Shown here piece after piece: positions 28,810-36,818 of a DNA stretch of 64,000 nucleotides. The translations under genes were made by a program, and so were the position numbers. Source of the stretch: an uncultured bacterium (lineage in GTDB: Bacteria; Cyanobacteriota; Vampirovibrionia; Gastranaerophilales; Gastranaerophilaceae); assembly GCA_902788345.1 (NCBI GenBank), contig CADAJP010000003.1, positions 115,570 to 179,569 on the forward strand. The letters run 5' to 3'. Every line of letters begins with the position of its first letter. Within the stretch, counting starts at the first letter, position 1. The notes under the pieces were generated by a model. It did no database searches and was not told the DNA's origin. It worked only from the letters and a program-made list of their open reading frames with translations.

Positions 28810-29349
28810 TTATATATTTTTACCCATATTATAGGCTTGTTCTAACAAGTCCTTGCGTTCTGATGCTTCGTTAGGAGCTTCCAGTGAACAGCCGTCAATA
28901 TATCCGCAAAGTTTTACTCCGTCAAAGCAGGCAATCCAGCCGTTTACTCCATTAATTACGGTTTGAACGACACCTTTTGTTGAGTCTGCACAAGTTGTAA
29001 TTAAATAAACCTCGCTAAAATTTTTCCCTGTTGCAAAAAGCGAATTTGCCCTGTCTATAAGGGTTTTCATCTGACCTGCCATTTCATAGTAATAAACAGG
29101 GGTTGCCCAAACAATAACATCTGCTTCTTTCATTTTGGAGGTAATTTCATTGGCATCATCATTTATCACGCATTTGCCGAGTTTTTGACAAGCAAGACAA
29201 CCTTTGCAGAATTTTATTTCTTTGTCTTTTAGCGTTATAAATTCTACCTGATGTCCGGCATCTTTTGCTCCTCGTTCTGTTTCATGTGCAAGAATTTCAG
29301 AATTAGCGTTGTTTCTTAAACTTGTAGATATTATTAGAACTTTTTTCAT
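28810..29349 (-). CDS. Flavodoxin-fold NAD(P)H-dependent FMN reductase / iron-sulfur flavoprotein-like
   Basis: 179 residues. VLIISTSLRNNANSEILA is the FMN-phosphate loop, FCKGCLACQKLGKCVINDD a Cys-rich motif (CxxCxxxxxC), and WATPVYYYEMAGQMKTLIDR is typical of the family. Cytoplasmic. It is the last gene of a four-gene minus-strand operon (31844 to 28810), 9 bp after the CMD-cupin gene. Aggag precedes its ATG. Probably an oxidoreductase with a small-molecule substrate; exact role unknown. Confidence 0.85.
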   Translation of the reverse strand: MKKVLIISTSLRNNANSEILAHETERGAKDAGHQVEFITLKDKEIKFCKGCLACQKLGKCVINDDANEITSKMKEADVIVWATPVYYYEMAGQMKTLIDRANSLFATGKNFSEVYLITTCADSTKGVVQTVINGVNGWIACFDGVKLCGYIDGCSLEAPNEASERKDLLEQAYNMGKNI

Positions 29350-29358
29350 AATGGACTC

Positions 29359-30219
29359 CTATTTTAATTTGTTATATTCCTCATCTGTTACTGCTTCAAG
29401 CCATTCATTAGAGGTTTCTGTGCCGTCTATTTCAACTGCTAGATGTGAAAACCAAGAATCAGGTGCGGCTCCGTGCCAATGTTTTACATTTGCAGGAATA
29501 TTTATAACATCTCCTGGTTTCATTTCAATCGGTTTTTTACCCCATTCCTGATAATATCCGCGTCCGCCAATTGCTATAAGCATTTGACCTCCGCCTGATT
29601 TTGCGTGGTGAATATGCCAATTATTTCTGCATTTCGGTTCAAAAGTTACATTATAAATCTTTACTTGTTCGGTAGATACAGGACTAAGATAAGACTTACC
29701 CTTAAAATATTTTGCATACGTGTCATTTGGTTCTCCAATAGGGAACATTATAGTTTTAGCATATTTTTCTTTTTCGCTTAAAGCCGGAGAATTGTCATTC
29801 CAAACTTCTTTTGCAATATTAAAAGTAGCCCAGGCTTTAGGCCAGCCGGCATAGAATGCGGTATGTGTAATTGCTGCTGCAATTTCTTCTTTTGTAACGC
29901 CGTTATTTTTTGCATTTTGCAGATGATATTTTATTGAATTATCCGTAATGCCTTGTGACATAAGGGCTACAATAGTTATTAAACATCTTGTTTTAATTGA
30001 AAGGTCTTGGTTATTCCAGTTTTCACCGAAAAGAACATCATCATTAAAATGTGCAAATTCAGGTGCAAAGTTCCCTAAATTATCTCTCCCTGCTGTTTGT
30101 ACGATTTTATTCATATTTCCCCCTGTATTTTTACTATTTTCACTTTTTCTGTTATATGCAAAGCATAGTGTTTGCGTGAAAAATGCCAATATTAACATTG
30201 AAAGTATTATTTTTTTCAT
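29359..30219 (-). CDS. Exported carboxymuconolactone decarboxylase-like + cupin protein
   Basis: 286 residues. A signal peptide (MKKIILSMLILAFFTQ..) predicts export. Residues ~50-135 are a CMD/AhpD-like domain (IKTRCLITIVALMSQG, NNGVTKEEIAAAITHTAFYAGWPKA) without the AhpD CxxC. Residues ~185-265 are a cupin with metal-type His residues (RNNWHIHHAKSGGGQML, PANVKHWHGAAPDSWFSH). Aaaggt precedes the ATG. It lies between a signal-peptide-bearing hydrolase and a flavodoxin-like gene in one operon. Substrate unknown. Confidence 0.87.
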   Translation of the reverse strand: MKKIILSMLILAFFTQTLCFAYNRKSENSKNTGGNMNKIVQTAGRDNLGNFAPEFAHFNDDVLFGENWNNQDLSIKTRCLITIVALMSQGITDNSIKYHLQNAKNNGVTKEEIAAAITHTAFYAGWPKAWATFNIAKEVWNDNSPALSEKEKYAKTIMFPIGEPNDTYAKYFKGKSYLSPVSTEQVKIYNVTFEPKCRNNWHIHHAKSGGGQMLIAIGGRGYYQEWGKKPIEMKPGDVINIPANVKHWHGAAPDSWFSHLAVEIDGTETSNEWLEAVTDEEYNKLK

Positions 30220-30232
30220 TTTGTACCTTTCA

Positions 30233-31261
30233 TTATTTCAGATTTTCTTTATAGAATTTTTCAATTTTATCAAAAGGGATAGCGTTTTTATCACCACCGT
30301 CATACAAATCTACGTGGTTTGCACCTTTTACTATAAATAATTCTTTATTATCACCTTTCAATTTTTTGAAAGCATCTTCTCCAAAGTATCTGCTGTGAGC
30401 TTTTTCACCGTGTATAATCAATACGGCACTTTTTATTTCCGGTGCATATTGTAAAATTGGCATATTGATTAATGATAATGAAGATGTCATATTCCATTTG
30501 CCGTTAGAGTTTATTGAGCGGGAGTGGAAACCTCTTTTTGTTTTATAGTATCCCCAGTAATCTTTTACAAATTGCGGTTCTTTTCCTGTTAATTTATCGG
30601 GCAATCCGTCAGCTCCAAGATATTTACCCTTTTTAAAATCTTCTGTTCTTTGTTTGTTGAGGGCTTGTTTCATTTCATATCTTGCGTTTTCATCAACGGT
30701 ATCATTATAACCACGAGCTGAAACTCTTGTCATATCGTACATTGTAACCGCTGTTGTTGCCTTAATTCTTGTATCAATTGCGGCTGCGTTGATTGCAAAT
30801 CCTCCAAAACCGCAAATACCTAAAATTCCGATTTTATCGGAATCAACATTTTTGTTATTACTTAAAAAATCAACTGCCGCAGAAAAATCTTCCGTATTAA
30901 TGTCAGGGCTTGCAACATTTCTTGGATTTCCTGAACTTTCACCTGTATAAGAAGGGTCAAAAGCAAGAGTGATAAATCCACGCTCTGCAAGTGTTTGAGC
31001 GTATAAGCCCGATGATTGCTCTTTGACTGCTCCAAAAGGCCCAGAAATAGCTATAGCGGGTAATTTTTCGTTTTTCTTCATCTTTTTAGGTGTGTATAAA
31101 TCGCCAACAAGTGTTATTCCAAACCTGTTTTTGAAGTTAACTTTTTCTATATTTACATTATTTGATTTTGGAAACACTTTATCCCATTCTTTTGCTTGAG
31201 ATAAAGATCCTATGCTTAAAATTAAAAATGTAAAAATAATTGATAATAACTTTCTAAACAT
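30233..31261 (-). CDS. Secreted alpha/beta hydrolase with Cys at the nucleophile elbow
   Basis: 342 residues. An N-terminal signal peptide ends near LSQAKEW. The alpha/beta-hydrolase fold is seen in PAIAISGPFGAVKEQSSG, FDPSYTGESSGNPRNVASP and GILGICGFGGFAINAAA. The nucleophile position is Cys (GICGFG), as in dienelactone-hydrolase-like enzymes, rather than Ser. AVLIIHGEKAHSRYF and VKGANHVDLYD supply the acid and His region. It lies 1 bp after the acetyltransferase gene. Agga gaataaa precedes the ATG. Confidence 0.85.
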   Translation of the reverse strand: MFRKLLSIIFTFLILSIGSLSQAKEWDKVFPKSNNVNIEKVNFKNRFGITLVGDLYTPKKMKKNEKLPAIAISGPFGAVKEQSSGLYAQTLAERGFITLAFDPSYTGESSGNPRNVASPDINTEDFSAAVDFLSNNKNVDSDKIGILGICGFGGFAINAAAIDTRIKATTAVTMYDMTRVSARGYNDTVDENARYEMKQALNKQRTEDFKKGKYLGADGLPDKLTGKEPQFVKDYWGYYKTKRGFHSRSINSNGKWNMTSSLSLINMPILQYAPEIKSAVLIIHGEKAHSRYFGEDAFKKLKGDNKELFIVKGANHVDLYDGGDKNAIPFDKIEKFYKENLK

Positions 31262-31262
31262 T

Positions 31263-31844
31263 TTATTCTCCTATTTTTCTGATTATTTTTGCCGGATTTC
31301 CTGCTACGATTACATTTGCCGGTACTGATTTTGTTACGACACTTCCTGCCCCGACAATTGCATTGTCGCCGATTGTCACTCCCGGTAAAATTGTGCAGTC
31401 TGCTCCAATCCAAACACCTTTACCTATTTTTACAGGCTTAGGAGTTGTATTGCATCTTTTTTCAGGTGCAAAGTCGTGGTTAAGAGTTGCGATTGTTACA
31501 TTATGTCCAATCATTGAACCGTCACCAATCTCAATTCCTCCGTGGTCCTGAAAGCGACAGCAGGAATTTATGAAAACATTTTTACCTATCTTTAAATTTA
31601 TACCACATTCTGTATAAAATGGCGGAAAAATTTTGAAGCTTTCGTCAATTTTGCTTTCTGTCAGTTGAGAAAATAGTTCTATCAGTTCTTCGGGGGTATG
31701 GAATTTGGTGTTGATTTCCATTGTAATTTTAATCGCTTTCAAGCTGTTTAAATAAAATGTTTCAAGCAAATCAGAGCCCAATTCCACATAAGTACCTTTT
31801 GCCATAAGCTCTCTGAATTCCTGTGTACTAATTTTTTTACTCAT
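31263..31844 (-). CDS. Sugar O-acetyltransferase (maltose/galactoside acetyltransferase type)
   Basis: 193 residues. It is a left-handed beta-helix protein with IGHNVTIATLNHDFAPEKR (catalytic His), GKGVWIGADCTILPGVTIG and GAGSVVTKSVPANVIVAGNPAK. An N-terminal LacA/Maa-like helical segment is present. First gene of the minus-strand redox operon, with aggaag before the ATG. Divergent from the cupin gene at 31971 across a 126-bp AT-rich promoter region. Confidence 0.88.
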   Translation of the reverse strand: MSKKISTQEFRELMAKGTYVELGSDLLETFYLNSLKAIKITMEINTKFHTPEELIELFSQLTESKIDESFKIFPPFYTECGINLKIGKNVFINSCCRFQDHGGIEIGDGSMIGHNVTIATLNHDFAPEKRCNTTPKPVKIGKGVWIGADCTILPGVTIGDNAIVGAGSVVTKSVPANVIVAGNPAKIIRKIGE

Positions 31845-31970
31845 ATATTCTTCCTATACAAAATGAAAACAAAAATAATAAACTTAACAATAATATGTTA
31901 ACATAAAAATACTGCTTAATTTTATATTTTGCATAGTATAATAATAAGGTATTAAAAACAGGAGGAAATG

Positions 31971-32384
31971 ATGAAAAATTTATTATGTTTATTATCTGCA
32001 GTCGTTTTAATCGGTTCAATGTTTGCATTGCCTTGTTATTCCGCACAAAAAGATGTGTTGCTTCAGACAACATCTACCTGGGATGGTGCAAAATACAAAA
32101 AAATGAATATAAAACATCCTGAAGTTACTGTTTTAAATATAAAAATTGATGTAGGTGAAGCCTTACCGATGCATAAACATGATTTAGTCAATATTGCTTA
32201 TGTAAAACAGGGAACTTTGACTGTTATTACAGATGAAAATGAACAAATAACTTTAAATCCCGGAGATTGCCTTCCTGAACTTGTCGGAAAATACCATTAC
32301 GGAAAGAATACCGGTAATGTACCTGTTGAATTGATAGTATTTTATATCGGTAAAAAAGGCACACCTTTATCTGTAAATAAATAA
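31971..32384 (+). CDS. Secreted cupin-domain protein
   Basis: 137 residues from the second of two adjacent ATGs; ggagg at 31961-31965 is 5 nt from ATG 31971 and only 2 nt from 31968. A signal peptide (LLCLLSAVVLIGSMFALP) precedes a single cupin with MHKHDLVNIAYVKQGTL and NPGDCLPELVGKYHYGKN. TATAAT at 31937-31942 is a likely -10. Function unknown. It ends 5 bp before the convergent transporter gene. Confidence 0.85.
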   Translation: MKNLLCLLSAVVLIGSMFALPCYSAQKDVLLQTTSTWDGAKYKKMNIKHPEVTVLNIKIDVGEALPMHKHDLVNIAYVKQGTLTVITDENEQITLNPGDCLPELVGKYHYGKNTGNVPVELIVFYIGKKGTPLSVNK

Positions 32385-32389
32385 TGGTT

Positions 32390-33694
32390 TTAATTTAAAC
32401 CTACAATAATTAAGCTAATCAATGCGGCTGGAACAATATATTTAAGTCCGATATTAAAGAAAAATGACAGGAATTTATTTTTTATAAAGTTTTGTCCTTT
32501 TATTTTCAGGTACCATCCTGAAATCAGGCATAAGAATAATGTATTTAGCGGAAGCATAAGGTTTGATGTTAAATAATCGAGGAAATCAAAAATTGATTTA
32601 TCAAATATTTTGATGCTGCTTAAAATTCCAAAAGATAAAGTTGCAGGTATTGCAAGAGCGGATATTATTAAAAATAATATAGTACAGGCTTTTATTCTCG
32701 ATATTTTAAATCTTTCCGTTAATGATGCGCATGGGCCTTCAACAATACTTATGCCTGAAGTTACAGCAGCGCAGAATAACAATACAAAGAATGCGAGTGA
32801 AATATAGTTTCCATAAGGAATTTGTGAAAATATTTTTGGTAATGTTACAAATACAAGCCCTGCACCTGAATTTGGCTGCATGTTAAAAGAAAATACGGCA
32901 GGAAAAATCATTATTCCTGCAAGCAGTGCAAATGTTGTGTCGGATAAAATTATTGTATAGACTGATTTTACAAGGCTTTTGTCTTCACTTATATAACTAC
33001 CGTATGTTAAAAGTGCTCCCATTCCTATACTGAGAGTAAAAAATGCCTGTCCAAGAGCGGCTAAAACCATGTGGGAGTTTAATTTGCTAAAATCAGGCTT
33101 AAACATATATTCAAGTCCTAAATTTGCATTTGGCAAATTCAGAGAAATAATAACGAGAAATATCAGTATGACGGCAAACAGGGGCATAAATATTTTATTT
33201 GCGGCTTCTATCCCCTTTTTAACCCCTCTTGCTGCAAAAAATACGCATATAAATACAAATAAAAGGGTTAACAAGCTCGGATATACCGGATTTTGAATTA
33301 ATGCTGAAAAATATTCTCCGTAATCTTTAATCTGTGAGTGTATAAGACTTTGGCATATGTAATATATTATCCATCCGCCAACAATAAAATAGAATGCTGA
33401 AATCAAAATACCTGTAATCGGGTTTAACATCCCAATATATTTCAATTTTGGGTTGATTGATTCGTATGCTCCGACACATTCTTTTTTAGTGAGTTTTCCT
33501 ATGTAAAGCTCATTTATTAATGGAATAAAACATATTGTCAAAATCAATAAAAGATAAACTGCAAGGAAAATTGCACCTCCGTTTTGCCCCATTATATATG
33601 GAAATCTCCAAATGTTGCCAAGCCCGACAGCTGAGCCGATTGCTGTTATAATAAATGCATATTTTGATGTCCAAACCGGTCTTTTATTTTCCAT
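32390..33694 (-). CDS. Sodium-dependent transporter (NSS/SNF family)
   Basis: 434 residues with about 11 hydrophobic helices, the usual bacterial NSS length. The TM1 signature GSAVGLGNIWRFPYIMGQNGG forms the Na+ and substrate sites; GQAFFTLSIGMGALLTYGSY is TM6-like. It probably imports an amino acid with sodium. No neighbour reveals the substrate. Monocistronic and convergent with the cupin gene; ggaag lies 11 bp upstream of the ATG. Confidence 0.92.
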   Translation of the reverse strand: MENKRPVWTSKYAFIITAIGSAVGLGNIWRFPYIMGQNGGAIFLAVYLLLILTICFIPLINELYIGKLTKKECVGAYESINPKLKYIGMLNPITGILISAFYFIVGGWIIYYICQSLIHSQIKDYGEYFSALIQNPVYPSLLTLLFVFICVFFAARGVKKGIEAANKIFMPLFAVILIFLVIISLNLPNANLGLEYMFKPDFSKLNSHMVLAALGQAFFTLSIGMGALLTYGSYISEDKSLVKSVYTIILSDTTFALLAGIMIFPAVFSFNMQPNSGAGLVFVTLPKIFSQIPYGNYISLAFFVLLFCAAVTSGISIVEGPCASLTERFKISRIKACTILFLIISALAIPATLSFGILSSIKIFDKSIFDFLDYLTSNLMLPLNTLFLCLISGWYLKIKGQNFIKNKFLSFFFNIGLKYIVPAALISLIIVGLN

Positions 33695-33815
33695 AATTTT
33701 TAAAACTTCCGAATTTATTATACAAAATATATAAATATGTGCATTATTGTAAAGAATATGTGATGATTTTTTATGTTAATATATTTTTGTCAGTGATTAT
33801 TATAAAGGAGTGAAA

Positions 33816-34484
33816 ATGAAAAAAGTTATTGTATTAAACGGAAGTCCGAGAAAAAACTTCAATACTGCAAAATTGCTAAAGGAAGCTCAAAAAGGTGCGG
33901 AATCAGTTGGTGCAGAGGTTGAATATTTTAATTTATATGAGTATAACTTTTTAGGATGCAGAAGCTGTTTTGCCTGCCAGAGAAAAGGCAGTACAACAGA
34001 AGGCATATGTGCAATTAATGATGATATAAAACCAATACTTGAAAAATGTATAAATGCTGATGCAATTATAATCGGAACTCCTGTTTATTTTTCATATCCT
34101 ACGGGGGTATTCAGAAGTTTTGTCGAAAGATTAATGTTTGCTAATCATACTTATATGGTGGATAAAGAACATGGCGGTCTGCAAAGACGTTTAGATAAAG
34201 TTATTCCTACAGGGGTTATTTTTACAATGAATTGTCCCGAACAACTTGCATCTGAAATAAATTATCATACAATTTTAGGTGAAAATGTAAATAGCCTTAA
34301 TCATATAATGGGGTATGCAGAGGGTTTGTATTCATACGATACAAAGCAATTTGCGGATTTTTCAAAATATAACTGTGATTTGTTTGATGAAGAACATAAA
34401 AATCAGGTTCAGCAGACGCAATTCCCTATAGATTTGGAAAATGCTTACGATTTAGGAAAAAGATTAGCACAAATGCAAAATTAG
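33816..34484 (+). CDS. Flavodoxin-family NAD(P)H-dependent oxidoreductase
   Basis: 222 residues from ATG 33816, 5 bp after aaaggag; an upstream GTG inside the Shine-Dalgarno is rejected. IVLNGSPRKNFNTAKLL binds FMN phosphate, CRSCFACQRKG is a Cys motif shared with the flavoprotein at 28810, and IIGTPVYFSYPTGVFRSFVERL is typical. Cytoplasmic flavin oxidoreductase of unknown substrate. The next gene follows by 11 bp. Confidence 0.87.
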   Translation: MKKVIVLNGSPRKNFNTAKLLKEAQKGAESVGAEVEYFNLYEYNFLGCRSCFACQRKGSTTEGICAINDDIKPILEKCINADAIIIGTPVYFSYPTGVFRSFVERLMFANHTYMVDKEHGGLQRRLDKVIPTGVIFTMNCPEQLASEINYHTILGENVNSLNHIMGYAEGLYSYDTKQFADFSKYNCDLFDEEHKNQVQQTQFPIDLENAYDLGKRLAQMQN

Positions 34485-34495
34485 GAGTGGTTTTT

Positions 34496-35251
34496 GTGAA
34501 AAAGTTATCAATATTAATCTTATTATTTTCAGCATTATCTGTCGGTTATTTAATACAAAATTCTTTTGCAATGCCTAATCCTTGGGTGGAATGCGGAAAT
34601 GATGTCAGTTGTGCCGCTCAAAAAGCAGGTTTTAATTTGCCGATAAGGGTAAAAAATCCGTCATTTCGGGCAATGGATGATATGATTGAGGTACATTTTT
34701 CCTTGAGTAAAAATCGTGAGGTGTGTTTAAGAAAGTCTCAACTATTCAAAGCGGATGCGGATGAGTATGGAATAAAAGATATTTCAGGTGTTTATAATAA
34801 ATACCCCGTAGATAAAGTGATAAATATAAACGGTATAATGTTTCACGTCAAAGGTGAAAAAAATAAATTTTATGTAGTAAATTTTGCCGCAGAAACCGGT
34901 TATTACAGTTTTTATTGTGAAAAAGGTCTGAAAATTCGTGATATAAAGTATCTTTATAAAATTTTAGAAGAAGCAGAAGCTCCAAGATTTGATTATGAGA
35001 ATACTCTGACGATAGAGCAATTACAGGATTTAAGACGAGTTGACGGTATTGTTGAACCTGTATTCACGCAGGATTGTTTCCCAAAAACTTTATATCAAAA
35101 AGGGGTAACTAAAGATTGTTTTGAAAGAGCAAATTTGGGTGATGACAGTTTTTGCACATTATCACAAATAAAATATATCAAAGAGTATTATAAAAAAGGA
35201 CAAAACAAAGATCCGCTAAATGACGGCAGCGGAAATTTTTGTGCCAATTAA
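34496..35251 (+). CDS. Secreted protein of unknown function
   Basis: 251 residues from GTG 34496, with aggag 8 bp upstream. A signal peptide (KKLSILILLFSALSVGYLI) ends near NSFAMPN. The mature part has several Cys (WVECGNDVSCAAQKAG, VCLRKSQ, SFYCEKG, TQDCFPK) that could form disulfides in the periplasm. I do not recognise the family. It is probably co-transcribed with the flavodoxin-like gene and convergent with the GT39 gene. Confidence 0.75.
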   Translation: MKKLSILILLFSALSVGYLIQNSFAMPNPWVECGNDVSCAAQKAGFNLPIRVKNPSFRAMDDMIEVHFSLSKNREVCLRKSQLFKADADEYGIKDISGVYNKYPVDKVININGIMFHVKGEKNKFYVVNFAAETGYYSFYCEKGLKIRDIKYLYKILEEAEAPRFDYENTLTIEQLQDLRRVDGIVEPVFTQDCFPKTLYQKGVTKDCFERANLGDDSFCTLSQIKYIKEYYKKGQNKDPLNDGSGNFCAN

Positions 35252-35266
35252 TTTTTGTGCAGATAT

Positions 35267-36736
35267 TTATTGAATCGGCTTAACGATTTTGTAAAATAGC
35301 GGATATTCTTTTTCCTGATTAAGTTTATTTTTTATTTTGAAATAATAAACCGAATAAGGTTTATTAACATAATCCTCGGCATTAGCAACGGTGTATTCAT
35401 AAACAGCGTCACTTCCTCTTGCAATAATCATAAATCCGTTTCTTTTAACATCTTCATCATCTATCCACGGATTTTTGTGTCCGTAAGTTGTAAATATAAT
35501 TTGCGGAGTCATCTTTCCGTAAACTGTAAGCGGAAGTGCATATTCAATATAACCTGTGACATATTTAAGTTCTTTACCGGTTGTATTTTTATAAATCACT
35601 TTCAGGTCTTTAGATATTGTTTCATAAGGATATGTGCTTCTGAAATTCTTTTCAACACTAAACAGAATGAAAAGAAATATAAATATTATTGCCATTACTG
35701 AATATACACACTTATTAAACAATGAAAAACTCTCTTTGTTGGTTTTAACAGGGAAGAAGTAAAATAATACAATCCCTGTAATATATAGCATAGGAAATCC
35801 CCATGTTGTCATTAGTTTTTCCCCTGTGAATATTGACGGCAATGATTGTAAAAGCAGCGGCAAATAGCCCATAATTAAGATATATATCGCATCTTCTTTA
35901 TTGATATTTTTTGATTTCTCTTTATATTTAGAATATATAATTCCAAATATAACAAATGTTCCTGCAAGAGCTGCAAGCTGCACAAACAAAAATTCCAACG
36001 GAATTGTAAAATGTTCAATTAGTGTTGAAGCTCCTTCTCTCAGGAAAAAATATTTCCAGGAGAAGAAATCGTATTTTATCAGCCATAAAAGATGCGGAAC
36101 ATTGATTAAAACGGCTGTGAGAACAGATAAATATAATTTATAATTTAAGAAACATTTTAAATGTTGTCTGTATATAGCAATAAATACCAAAATTGATGCA
36201 ACAATCAAAATTGACTGATATTTTGCAAGCAAAGATATTCCGACAAATAATCCCAAATATAGCCAATCTTTTAAAAGATTCCTGTGCAATGCGCGATACA
36301 GGTGATAAGCTATTGCCGGAAATGTTATAAATATTATAAAATTAGGGTTAAAACCGTCAAATACAGACATATAGCTGTAGCTAAAACATCCTTCAAGAAT
36401 CATAACGGAGTATATTGCGAGATTTCTGCTTAGGAATAATTTTCCTAATTTATAAGTATATATAAAGCCGATAACGGCACAAATCTGACCAATAAGATAT
36501 ATTGCAATATCTTTATGTCCAAAAAGGCCGTAAACAAGATAACTAATCCATCCGATAAGAGGCGGGTGTTTGTGAGTCCCAAAATCAAGGTAACTGCCCC
36601 AGACAATTCCTTCCATTGCATCAACCGGCAAAAGATGTCTTACAAAACACAATAAAGTCCACACAACAAGGTGTATTGCAATAAATATTACAAAAAACTT
36701 ACCCGTTTTTTTATCAAATTCGTTATCTTTTTTCAT
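35267..36736 (-). CDS. Glycosyltransferase family 39 (ArnT/PMT-like) membrane protein
   Basis: 489 residues. About ten transmembrane helices are followed by a C-terminal soluble domain. DAMEGIVWGSYLDFGTHKHPP contains the acidic residue and the KHPP motif of the first periplasmic loop that marks ArnT-like GT39/GT83 enzymes. It probably transfers a sugar from a polyprenyl phosphate donor to lipid A, glycan or protein on the periplasmic side. TAAGAT lies 5 nt before the ATG and no Shine-Dalgarno is seen. Confidence 0.87.
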   Translation of the reverse strand: MKKDNEFDKKTGKFFVIFIAIHLVVWTLLCFVRHLLPVDAMEGIVWGSYLDFGTHKHPPLIGWISYLVYGLFGHKDIAIYLIGQICAVIGFIYTYKLGKLFLSRNLAIYSVMILEGCFSYSYMSVFDGFNPNFIIFITFPAIAYHLYRALHRNLLKDWLYLGLFVGISLLAKYQSILIVASILVFIAIYRQHLKCFLNYKLYLSVLTAVLINVPHLLWLIKYDFFSWKYFFLREGASTLIEHFTIPLEFLFVQLAALAGTFVIFGIIYSKYKEKSKNINKEDAIYILIMGYLPLLLQSLPSIFTGEKLMTTWGFPMLYITGIVLFYFFPVKTNKESFSLFNKCVYSVMAIIFIFLFILFSVEKNFRSTYPYETISKDLKVIYKNTTGKELKYVTGYIEYALPLTVYGKMTPQIIFTTYGHKNPWIDDEDVKRNGFMIIARGSDAVYEYTVANAEDYVNKPYSVYYFKIKNKLNQEKEYPLFYKIVKPIQ

Positions 36737-36818
36737 AAAAAATCTTATTCCTAATCCGTAAAAATTTAGTTCTTTTGAATTAAGGTTAGCATAAAAATAA
36801 AGTGATTTACAGACGACT

